DNA of 11,599 bases from assembly GCA_937897665.1 (NCBI GenBank), contig CALCPB010000123.1:1-11599 (forward strand), written 5' to 3'. The translations under genes were made by a program, and so were the position numbers. Within the stretch, counting starts at the first letter, position 1. Each line of letters opens with the position of its first letter. Origin of the DNA: an uncultured Halomicronema sp. GTDB lineage: Bacteria; Cyanobacteriota; Cyanobacteriia; Phormidesmidales; Phormidesmidaceae. Under the pieces are notes generated by a model. It did no database searches and was not told the origin of the DNA. It saw only the letters and a program-made list of their open reading frames with translations. Below, one piece after another: positions 1 to 5,586 of this stretch.

Positions 1-1
1 G

Positions 2-97
2 ATTGCGCTATCAGCGGCTTCTCACCTTACAGTCGCTTCAGGGTCGCTAGTTCTGAGCGGCTGGCCACGCCTTTTGGCCCAGCGTTATCAGCGTTAG
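2..97 (+). CDS. possible C-terminal tail of an unidentified upstream gene
   Basis: One frame is open from the left edge to a TAG at 95-97 and would encode a 31-residue tail containing the stretch GSLVLSG. That stretch recalls the late strand of class I methyltransferases such as PrmA, but this is only a resemblance over seven residues. A second frame (1-102) is also open to its TAA, so the reading frame cannot be decided from this fragment. No start codon is visible inside the window. It could equally be non-coding leader of folK. Confidence 0.2.
   Translation: MALSAASHLTVASGSLVLSGWPRLLAQRYQR
80..97 (+). repeat. 9-bp tandem direct repeat upstream of folK
   Basis: CAGCGTTAT at 80-88 is followed directly by CAGCGTTAG at 89-97, eight of nine bases identical. 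It lies 34 bp before the folK start. It could be a small regulator-binding repeat or chance; no promoter is convincing around it. Confidence 0.3.
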
Positions 98-131
98 GAT
101 AAACACTCACCCGTTTAGCCAGCCAGCTTGC

Positions 132-650
132 ATGCCTTCTCTCTCTAGCGCGATCGCCCTGGGCAGTAACCTCGGAGATTCTTTGACAATCCTGCAGGGG
201 GCGATCGCGGCGTTAACTCAGCCCCCCCACATTACCGTCACGACCTGCTCAAGCATCTACACCACGGCACCGGTCGGGCCACCTCAACCGGATTATTACA
301 ACGCTTGTGCCCTGCTCAAAACCAATCTCGCCCCCGAAGCACTGCTCCGCACCTTGCTGCAAATCGAAATGACCTTTGGCCGCGTGCGACGCCAGCGGTG
401 GGGGCCGCGCCTGCTCGATCTCGATCTGTTGCTGTTTGGCAACGTCGTGATGACGACTCCCACCCTACAGCTACCTCACCCGCGCATGCATGAGCGGCCC
501 TTTGTCTTGGTGCCCCTAGCCGAAATCGCCGCTCACTGGGTGGATCCCATCTCAGGTAAGGCGATCGCACAGCTAGCCGCTGGGGTTTCCCATGAGGGCG
601 TTAAGCGACTCGCTACGGCGCCGCCACTGCTGCACCACAACGGCAAATAG
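132..650 (+). CDS. folK: 2-amino-4-hydroxy-6-hydroxymethyldihydropteridine pyrophosphokinase (HPPK)
   Basis: This enzyme transfers pyrophosphate from ATP to 6-hydroxymethyl-7,8-dihydropterin, the step before dihydropteroate synthase in cytosolic folate synthesis. The 172-residue protein is a single HPPK domain of normal family length. Visible motifs are the N-terminal ALGSNLGD loop (residues 9-16), the substrate-side segment TAPVGPPQPDYYNA (45-58), the signature RWGPRLLDLDLLLFG (89-103) with the Mg-binding pair D96 and D98, and PHPRMHERPFVLVPLAEI (115-132). The ATG at 132 is the first start in frame and puts the GSN motif where the family has it, although no Shine-Dalgarno sequence is evident. 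A NUDIX gene follows 85 bp downstream on the same strand; co-transcription is possible. Two HIP1 octamers lie in the first 80 bases and one near the end. Identification is secure. Confidence 0.96.
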   Translation: MPSLSSAIALGSNLGDSLTILQGAIAALTQPPHITVTTCSSIYTTAPVGPPQPDYYNACALLKTNLAPEALLRTLLQIEMTFGRVRRQRWGPRLLDLDLLLFGNVVMTTPTLQLPHPRMHERPFVLVPLAEIAAHWVDPISGKAIAQLAAGVSHEGVKRLATAPPLLHHNGK

Positions 651-735
651 TATGCTACCGTAGCCGCTATCGGTTAGTCCGGCAGCGTTCTCACCGCTCT
701 GGCCGCCGTCATCCTCACGATTCTTCTGACTTGGT

Positions 736-1320
736 ATGCCGCTCGGTAACGAACCGCCTCAATTGCTTAAGCAGTGTCTTTTAGTAAAAGGACGCAAGTT
801 TGATTTTGAAGTTAACAGTTTGCGATTGCCCAACAAATCGGAAGGTGAGTGGGAATGCATTCGCCATCCGGGCGGCGCGTTGGCGATTCCGCTCACGGAG
901 GATGGCAGATTAGTTTTAGTGCGTCAGTATCGGTTTGCCGTGCAAGGCAGACTACTAGAATTTCCCGCTGGTACCGTTGAACCGGAAGAAACGCCCGCTC
1001 AAACAATTCAGCGCGAGATTGAAGAAGAAATTGGCTATCGGGCTCACACCTGGCAGCCGTTGGGCAGCTTTCCGCTGGCACCGGGCTACTCTGACGAGTT
1101 TATTCACGCCTTTATCGCGACCAATTTAGAGGCGATCGCCCATCCCCCAGCAGGCGATGCTGACGAAGATATTACCGTCGTATACATGACCCCCGATGAG
1201 TTTGAGCAGGCCATCCATCAGGGGGAAGGCATTGATGCTAAATCGATCGCCAGCTACTTTTTGGCCAAAGCCTACCTGTCTGAGCTGACCGCAAGAGCCG
1301 CAGACAGGGCTTCGAAGTAA
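736..1320 (+). CDS. NUDIX hydrolase, ADP-ribose pyrophosphatase-like
   Basis: NUDIX enzymes hydrolyse nucleoside diphosphates linked to another group; this one most resembles NudF-type ADP-ribose pyrophosphatases, which give AMP and ribose 5-phosphate. The complete Nudix box is visible at residues 79-101: G79, then E85, and REIEEEIGY at 93-101, fitting GX5EX7REUXEEXGU. Just before it is VRQYR (62-66), a segment usual in the ADP-ribose branch, and EFPAGTVE (75-82). The 194-residue length fits that branch, including the N-terminal strand region (residues 1-50) used for dimerisation in NudF. The ATG at 736 has only a weak ribosome site. It lies 85 bp after folK and converges on the response regulator gene. 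Substrate is inferred from family likeness; other nucleotide sugars remain possible. Confidence 0.9.
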   Translation: MPLGNEPPQLLKQCLLVKGRKFDFEVNSLRLPNKSEGEWECIRHPGGALAIPLTEDGRLVLVRQYRFAVQGRLLEFPAGTVEPEETPAQTIQREIEEEIGYRAHTWQPLGSFPLAPGYSDEFIHAFIATNLEAIAHPPAGDADEDITVVYMTPDEFEQAIHQGEGIDAKSIASYFLAKAYLSELTARAADRASK

Positions 1321-1350
1321 TAGCGCTGTATTTTGGGATAATTTATCCAA

Positions 1351-1377
1351 CAATAAAAATCCCCGCCGCAAAGGGGA
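1351..1377 (-). terminator. intrinsic terminator of the response regulator gene
   Basis: Read on the minus strand, a 5-bp GC-rich stem (TCCCC / GGGGA, 1373-1377 with 1360-1364) with an 8-nt loop is followed by ATTTTTATTG, a U-rich tract. It starts 50 bp after the stop of the leftward response regulator gene. On the plus strand no U tract follows the stem, so it should act mainly on the leftward transcript. The convergent NUDIX gene ends at 1320. Confidence 0.6.
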
Positions 1378-1426
1378 AATCGATCAAACCATCAACGCTC
1401 CAACCAGGCCCAGTGCCGAGCTGGCA

Positions 1427-2137
1427 TTAACTAGAAGCCACAACGCTCGCCGGGGGTTCAAATTTGTAGCCCACGCCCCGCACCGTTTGAATCATGGCCG
1501 GTTGGGTGGTATCGAGCTCAATCTTTTTACGAATTTGGCCGATATGGACATCGACTACGCGCTGATCACCGACATATTCGTAGTCCCAAACTTTTTGAAT
1601 CAGCTCTGCCCGCCGCCACACTCGACCGGGGTGGCTGGCCAGAAAATGTAGCAGGTCAAATTCCAACGCCGTGAGTGGTACCAGCTCGCGCTCCAAAGTG
1701 ACTTCTCGCCGAACCGGATCGATCTCTAGGGTATTGAAGCTCAAACACTGTTGCTCAGCAGTGGTGACGGGTCGCTGGCGTTTAAGAATGGCCCCCACGC
1801 GAACCTCAAGCTCTCCTAAACTAAAGGGCTTAGTGAGATAGTCGTCAGCCCCTTCAGCGAAGCCGCGAATCTTGTCGGCTTCATCACTGCGACTGGTGAG
1901 CATTAAGACAAAGACACCCGTGCGCGTCTGCATTTCTTTGCAGAGGTCGTATCCATTAGCATCAGGGAGGTTGACGTCCAACACCACTAAGTCGGGGTTG
2001 AGTTGCTCAAACACCGCAAGCGCATTTTTGCCATCTTCTGCAGATTCGACTTCATAATCTTGCTTCGACAAAAAGCGCAGTACAAGATTTCGGACAGCTG
2101 GGTCGTCGTCATCGACAATGAGCTTGGCAGTAGCCAT
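1427..2137 (-). CDS. OmpR/PhoB-family response regulator
   Basis: This is a two-component transcription factor of 236 residues. Residues 5-120 are a receiver domain: acidic cluster D9-D12, phospho-acceptor D54 in VVLDVNLPD, T81 in LMLTS, and the conserved K103 in LTKPF. A short linker leads to a winged-helix DNA-binding domain (about 130-232) with LTALEFDLLHFLASHPGRVW, the recognition-helix region RVVDVHIGQIRKKIE and the terminal wing TVRGVGYKFEPP. All phosphorylation residues are present, so it should be switchable. The acidic pocket reads LIVDDDDP where most relatives have LVVDDDP. No histidine kinase is adjacent, so its partner is unknown. Its start faces a 400-bp divergent region shared with the CPP1-like gene, and it has its own terminator. 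It does not read like RpaA or RpaB as I remember them, so no symbol is given. Confidence 0.94.
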   Translation of the reverse strand: MATAKLIVDDDDPAVRNLVLRFLSKQDYEVESAEDGKNALAVFEQLNPDLVVLDVNLPDANGYDLCKEMQTRTGVFVLMLTSRSDEADKIRGFAEGADDYLTKPFSLGELEVRVGAILKRQRPVTTAEQQCLSFNTLEIDPVRREVTLERELVPLTALEFDLLHFLASHPGRVWRRAELIQKVWDYEYVGDQRVVDVHIGQIRKKIELDTTQPAMIQTVRGVGYKFEPPASVVASS

Positions 2138-2342
2138 AACGTAAACGTCTTACCAAAAGGACACAGGTGGTTGCTTTACATTAGACCGAGTACACTAAAG
2201 CCCTAGCGGTACCGGCAATGTTTCTTTAAAATCTCTTTTCGCAGGAACACGATGAAATCAGCCTAAACTGCATCAATTTTTGCCCAGCCACTCGGTACTT
2301 TCTGTAAAGTAGTTATAAAGCTAGAACAGTCGTCGATGCTAA

Positions 2343-2411
2343 CTCGGTTGACTCTAATGAAGAATACCCAAACCGAGCTGAAACTTCTTCACCATACGGA
2401 ACAAGTTTCAG
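2343..2411. repeat. two abutting stem-loops
   Basis: A 7-bp perfect inverted repeat (2343-2349 with 2371-2377) is followed without spacing by a 9-bp perfect inverted repeat (2378-2386 with 2403-2411). They lie about 130 bp upstream of the CPP1-like start and 200 bp upstream of the response regulator start. If transcribed in either direction, they would fold into two consecutive hairpins. Confidence 0.5.
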
Positions 2412-2530
2412 TAGTGTGAGCCTAGTATAGTTAAACTGTGGCTAACACGAATGGCCCAAAAAGGATCGACGTCAGCAGAATTAAGGTTGACTTGCTCCGT
2501 GGATTTAGTCAGTAGACGCGCCAGGCTATC

Positions 2531-2536
2531 GAAGGG
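2531..2536 (+). promoter_or_regulatory. ribosome binding site deciding the CPP1-like start
   Basis: GAAGGG directly touches the ATG at 2537, which leaves no spacer, but is 6 nt from the ATG at 2543. This spacing argues for the downstream start. Confidence 0.55.
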
Positions 2537-2542
2537 ATGTCG

Positions 2543-3163
2543 ATGAGTGACCAGAACTACTACGATACGTTAGGCCTCGACGAAAACGCCTCTTTTGAGG
2601 AGATTCAGGAGGCTAAAGAGCGCTTGTTAGACGGTTGTGACGACGATCGCAAACGGATGGATGCGATCGAATCAGCCTATGACGCCATTCTGATGGAACG
2701 TCTCAGACTGCGTCAGGAGGGCAAGATCAAGGTACCTGACCGCATTCGGTTTGCCGAAGAGGTCCCTGAGAAGCCAGTGGTGAAGGCCAACAGCGGTGAT
2801 GTCTCAAAGCCCGGTTGGCTGGCTGACTTTTTAGACACGCCTTCTCGCAATGATGTGCTGCTCCCGGCGGGCATTTTTGGAATTTTAGCGATTGTGAGTC
2901 TGGCCGGGCCGTCACTGGCTTTGGCGATCGGGGTCGGCGTGGCAATCTATTTCCTCAATCGTAAGGAATATCGGTTTTGGCGTGCGCTGCTAATCACTGT
3001 GTTAGGGCTCACGGCGGGGTTGACCGTGGGCATCTTGCTGGGGCAGATTCTCGGCCCGCAGGCAGCGGCGATGTCAGGGGCAAGTGCCGATGTCGTTACG
3101 CAAAAGGTGGCCGCGATTATCACGATGATCGTATTGTGGGCCGTCAGTAGCTTTTTACGCTAG
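2543..3163 (+). CDS. CPP1-like (DUF3353) J-related membrane protein
   Basis: Relatives are the cyanobacterial and plastid CPP1/CDF1 proteins; the plant protein acts as a holdase for protochlorophyllide oxidoreductase in chlorophyll synthesis. Residues of about 5-60 resemble a J domain (YYDTLGLDENASFEEIQEAK) but lack the HPD tripeptide needed to stimulate Hsp70. A polar linker ends in GWLADFLDTPSRNDVLLP. Three hydrophobic segments follow, at about 110-138, 146-172 and 188-205 in the longer numbering, so the C-terminal half is membrane-embedded. Two in-frame ATGs exist, at 2537 and 2543. GAAGGG at 2531-2536 abuts the first but sits 6 nt before the second, so 2543 is preferred (206 residues; 208 from the first). 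It is transcribed away from the response regulator. The role in this organism is inferred from family members. Confidence 0.88.
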   Translation: MSDQNYYDTLGLDENASFEEIQEAKERLLDGCDDDRKRMDAIESAYDAILMERLRLRQEGKIKVPDRIRFAEEVPEKPVVKANSGDVSKPGWLADFLDTPSRNDVLLPAGIFGILAIVSLAGPSLALAIGVGVAIYFLNRKEYRFWRALLITVLGLTAGLTVGILLGQILGPQAAAMSGASADVVTQKVAAIITMIVLWAVSSFLR

Positions 3164-3501
3164 CCGTCCGCGCCTGCGGCTCGATTCAACAGCTTCCTGC
3201 AAAATCGAACGGACTGAAGGCGGCATTCTACGTGCCTCCAGCCAGGCTATGACTGGGTAGCTCAATCAGTGCACCACACTAGCTTTGCCGCTCTTTTGAA
3301 ACCTGACCGAACGTTAGTTCAGCGAGCCGACCAGGTTAGCGAGTCCCTGCACTTCGAGTGCGCCGAGGCCTCCCCGTGGGGCGAGGTTGAAAAGGCGTTT
3401 TGTGGCGATTGCGACGTTTGGCTCGGGGCGAGAGGGTGCTTTGGCGGTAGGTGCTAGACATCGTCATACCTCAAAAACATTAACTTGATGAGGAATTCAC
3501 G

Positions 3502-3590
3502 GAAAAACCCGGCGCTTCCGGAAAAGCTCGATGAATCCAGCAGGCAGCCAGATAAATCCGGCGGGAAGAGAGGATTATCCGTTGGGTGAC
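3502..3590 (+). repeat. degenerate 21-bp tandem repeat
   Basis: A unit starting GAtgAATCCaGC recurs at 3530-3550 and 3551-3571, sharing 13 of 21 positions (core GAT-AATCC-GC-GG-AG). A weaker third unit starts at 3573 (GATTATCCG), and a diverged relative may begin at 3502 (GAAAAACCCGGCG). In the frame starting at 3531 the unit length of seven codons gives NPAG-type repeats. Whether it is a decayed minisatellite or chance similarity cannot be settled here. Confidence 0.35.
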
Positions 3591-3796
3591 TGTTGCCGAG
3601 CAGGTAGAGCCATGCCAAGCGTGAGGCCATTTCTCATAACGACGAGACCGAGCGGGGCGATATCTCGTAGCGTCGAACGGGAGCTAACTGTCATGGTTTC
3701 AGCGCGATCGCACTCAATTGCCGTCGTCAGCGATGATAATGGAGAGTACCAGACCGCTTAGCTTGAGCCCCTCGCCGACCGCGATCGCTAAGTCGG

Positions 3797-3839
3797 TGAA
3801 TCCCTCAATCTCTGAAACACCAGGATTCATCGCTGAGGG
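3797..3839 (+). promoter_or_regulatory. overlapping inverted repeats in the panB leader
   Basis: TGAATCC at 3797-3803 pairs with GGATTCA at 3823-3829 (19-nt loop). CCCTCA at 3802-3807 pairs with TGAGGG at 3834-3839. The two stems share bases 3802-3803, so they exclude each other. They end 55 bp before the panB start. This could be a small attenuator-like leader or coincidence; no U tract follows either stem. Confidence 0.25.
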
Positions 3840-3893
3840 CTGGCATAGCGGCTTAAAGGGTTCAATCATCGAGCCTGTGGAGACAGCACTGAG

Positions 3894-4673
3894 ATGGCAG
3901 TTCGGATCAATCAATTTTTAACGTGGAAACAGCAGTCCCAGACAGTCGCTGTCCTCACCGCTTGGGATTTTATATCGGCGCAAATGGCCGATCAGGCCGG
4001 AGCCGATCTGATCTTGGTGGGCGATTCGTTAGCGATGGTGGCCTTGGGCTATGACACGACCTTACCCCTGACGCTAGAGGAGATGCTGCACCATGCTAAA
4101 GCGGTGCGCCGAGGCGTCAAAAACGCGCTGATGGTGGTCGATCTACCGTTCTTGAGCTACCAGGTAGATACGGCTGAAGCGCTGCGCTCGGCAGGGTGCA
4201 TGCTCAAGCAAGCGGGCGCCCAAGCCGTCAAGCTAGAAGGGGGCTATCCCCGCATGGCCGCAACCATCAAAGCCTTGGTGGAATCGGGCATTCCCGTCAT
4301 GGGGCACGTCGGCTTGACGCCGCAGTCGGTGCACCTGACTGGTGGTTTCTATAAACAAGGCAAGTCCCCCGAGGCCGCCGATCGCATTTTGCAAGAGGCG
4401 ATCGCCATTGAGAAAGCGGGGGCCTTTGCCATTGTGTTAGAGCACATTCCGGCAGAGCTGGCCAAGGTCATTACCGAAACCCTCACCATCACCACCATCG
4501 GCATCGGGGCCGGGCCGCACTGTGATGGCCAGGTGCTGGTCACGGCTGATGTGCTGGGCCTGTCTGACTGGCAGCCCCCCTTTGCCCCCCGCTATGCAAA
4601 CTTACGAGAACAGGGAATAGCGGCGGCCAAGCAGTTTTGCGACGACGTGCGATCGCACCATTTCCCCAAGTGA
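3894..4673 (+). CDS. panB: 3-methyl-2-oxobutanoate hydroxymethyltransferase
   Basis: PanB transfers a hydroxymethyl group from 5,10-methylene-tetrahydrofolate to alpha-ketoisovalerate, giving ketopantoate, the first committed step of pantothenate and coenzyme A synthesis. The 259 residues make one complete TIM-barrel of usual length. Visible are LTAWDF (21-26), the metal ligands D44 in [21 protein letters not shown]83 in [10 protein letters not shown] and E115 in [16 protein letters not shown] (137-145), and the catalytic glutamate E183 in IVLEHIP, followed by the glycine-rich [13 protein letters not shown] (201-213). The start at 3894 gives the normal short N-terminus. No panC lies next to it here. 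The cofactor links it to the folate route that includes folK, about 3.2 kb upstream, but the two are not in one operon. Identification is secure. Confidence 0.97.
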   Translation: MAVRINQFLTWKQQSQTVAVLTAWDFISAQMADQAGADLILVGDSLAMVALGYDTTLPLTLEEMLHHAKAVRRGVKNALMVVDLPFLSYQVDTAEALRSAGCMLKQAGAQAVKLEGGYPRMAATIKALVESGIPVMGHVGLTPQSVHLTGGFYKQGKSPEAADRILQEAIAIEKAGAFAIVLEHIPAELAKVITETLTITTIGIGAGPHCDGQVLVTADVLGLSDWQPPFAPRYANLREQGIAAAKQFCDDVRSHHFPK

Positions 4674-4733
4674 GCATGCCAGTTGTGATGCTGCGGTCAT
4701 CCGCGATATCGTGACGGCTCCATTAAGCGTTAC

Positions 4734-4745
4734 CCAGCTTGCTGG
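4734..4745. repeat. short hairpin after panB
   Basis: CCAGCTTGCTGG forms a 5-bp stem with a 2-nt centre, 60 bp after the panB stop. No U tract follows directly (the run of six T is about 40 bp further on), so it is not called a terminator. Confidence 0.25.
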
Positions 4746-4817
4746 AAGACGCGCTGCTGACAGTCACCAAAGCGATCAGTTCCCTTTTTTGATACTCTGC
4801 TAATTTCCCCTCCCGAC

Positions 4818-4828
4818 AGGAAATTTCC
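4818..4828 (+). promoter_or_regulatory. ribosome binding site inside a palindrome, ArsC/Spx-like gene
   Basis: AGGAAA at 4818-4823 lies 6 nt before the ATG at 4830 and is a good ribosome site. It is embedded in the perfect palindrome GGAAATTTCC (4819-4828). The 8-mer AATTTCCC occurs at 4802-4809 and again at 4822-4829, two helical turns apart. A bound protein or a fold of this segment could hide the ribosome site. Confidence 0.45.
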
Positions 4829-4829
4829 C

Positions 4830-5186
4830 ATGGCACTCCAGGTTTACGGCATTCCCAACTGTGGCACCTGCAAAAAGGCGTTGAGCTGGCTCGATAACAA
4901 CCAAATTGCCTATGACTTTATCGATACCAAAACGGCCCCACCCACCCGCGACATGATTGCCGATTGGGTCGAAGCCCTGACGGCTAGCCCGATGCGTAAC
5001 ACCTCTGGGCAGGCCTATCGCGCTCTGGGAGAAGAGAAAAAAGACTGGAGTGACCAGCAATGGATCGATGCCTTTGCCGAGAATGCCATGTTGCTCAAGC
5101 GCCCTTTGTTTGTCAAAGATGGCAAAGCCGTCATGGTTGGGTTTCGCGCTAAAGAAGCCGATCTCCAAGCGACTCTCAATAGCTGA
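4830..5186 (+). CDS. ArsC/Spx/MgsR-family thioredoxin-fold protein
   Basis: The family includes arsenate reductases (ArsC), the E. coli YffB type and the RNA-polymerase-binding regulator Spx of Firmicutes. The 118 residues have the usual length. The N-terminal strand leads into GIPNCGTCKKALSWL (7-21) with a C11-x-x-C14 redox pair as in Spx and YffB, whereas classical ArsC keeps a single cysteine here. NTSGQAYRALG (57-67) and LLKRPLFVKDGKAVMVGFR (88-106), the family's cis-proline and C-terminal anion-site region, are both present. In cyanobacteria such proteins are often annotated as Spx/MgsR regulators, but whether this one acts on polymerase, on arsenate or as a glutathione-linked reductase is not visible. 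It has a clear ribosome site and stands 156 bp after panB, so it probably has its own promoter. Confidence 0.9.
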   Translation: MALQVYGIPNCGTCKKALSWLDNNQIAYDFIDTKTAPPTRDMIADWVEALTASPMRNTSGQAYRALGEEKKDWSDQQWIDAFAENAMLLKRPLFVKDGKAVMVGFRAKEADLQATLNS

Positions 5187-5586
5187 TCGCCCTATCGTTT
5201 GAGATCTGTTTCCTTGGCATGCCCCCTATTCATTCGTCGAAAGCCGGAAAAAGTCATGTTTGGCGAGGGTTCTAGACTAAGTCTAAGAGGGTAAACCTCA
5301 CCGCCTGCGGCACCTCTCCTTATCAAGGAGAGGTTTATCTCAGCGTCCGGTTCCTTTCCTTAGATAAGGAAAGGTGAGGTCACACAGCCAATCCCCAAAC
5401 AAAACCAATCCTTAAAAGCTTCTCTCAACGCACGATGTCGCAACTTGGGTGTATGGGAATCGAGCATTACCCAAGGGCGGCAAGTGTGGTTGTTGCAATT
5501 CGCGAAGTCGTTAGTCCACACCAGCAACGGGGCGAAAATCCTCGCTATGCTTGGGGATATCGTCTGTGGTTCATGAATCTGCCATC
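5187..5586. other. intergenic region before uvrC
   Basis: The 400-bp stretch contains an interrupted palindrome at 5273-5285 (TAGACT-A-AGTCTA) and the composite palindromic repeat at 5295-5380. A small frame from an ATG at 5435 (69 codons) overlaps the uvrC start out of frame and shows no family likeness. No clear promoter is seen. Confidence 0.45.
5295..5380. repeat. palindromic REP/MITE-like repeat element
   Basis: Three nested inverted repeats make an 86-bp structure. The outer arms are ACCTCACC (5295-5302) and GGTGAGGT (5373-5380). Inside are two strong hairpins: 5312-5334, a perfect 10-bp stem ACCTCTCCTT / AAGGAGAGGT with a 3-nt loop, and 5353-5374, a perfect 10-bp stem CCTTTCCTTA / TAAGGAAAGG with a 2-nt loop. 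The second hairpin shares GG (5373-5374) with the outer arm. The CCTCACC...CTCTCC...GGAGAGG pattern is like the dispersed palindromic repeats common between genes of filamentous cyanobacteria; that it is dispersed in this genome is inferred. No open frame lies inside it. It could also act as an RNA-stabilising or terminating structure after the ArsC/Spx-like gene. Confidence 0.6.

Larger units (their letters stand above)
2138..2536. other. divergent intergenic region with inverted repeats
   Basis: This 399-bp stretch lies between the starts of two divergent genes and must hold promoters for both. No promoter pair is convincing; TATAGT-like and TATAAA-like hexamers occur near 2425 and 2314. 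Three perfect inverted repeats lie close together: 2296-2311 (TACTTT / AAAGTA, 4-nt loop), 2343-2377 (CTCGGTT / AACCGAG, 21-nt loop) and 2378-2411 (CTGAAACTT / AAGTTTCAG, 16-nt loop). The last two abut with no gap. They could be operators or a structured leader or small RNA; there is no U tract after them. No open frame here looks like a gene. Confidence 0.5.
3164..3893. other. 730-bp gap with no recognisable gene
   Basis: Short open frames on both strands (for example 3269-3457 and 3531-3761 on plus, 3714-3914 on minus) show no family likeness. One frame, from an ATG at 3531, carries a faint heptad echo because it covers the 21-bp repeat described separately; it has a possible GGAAAAG ribosome site, but nothing else supports it. 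Two HIP1 octamers lie at 3704-3711 and 3781-3788. Inverted repeats occur at 3642-3647 with 3663-3668 (ACGAGA / TCTCGT) and upstream of panB at 3797-3839. The gap may be decayed coding sequence, or hold a small RNA or the panB leader; I cannot decide. Confidence 0.4.

Noticed and set aside
1331..1350. Near-palindrome TTGGGATAATTTATCCAA after the NUDIX gene
   Set aside because: AT-rich stem with a bulge and no U tract; not convincing as a rightward terminator.
3269..3457. 62-codon frame in the gap before panB
   Set aside because: No recognisable motif, no clear ribosome site, and length expected by chance in GC-rich DNA.
3714..3914. Minus-strand frame overlapping the panB start
   Set aside because: No family likeness; its 5' end lies inside panB and it covers the leader hairpins.
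4800..5168. Long open frame antisense to the ArsC/Spx-like gene
   Set aside because: It mirrors a gene with clear family motifs and a good ribosome site; its own product shows no family likeness.
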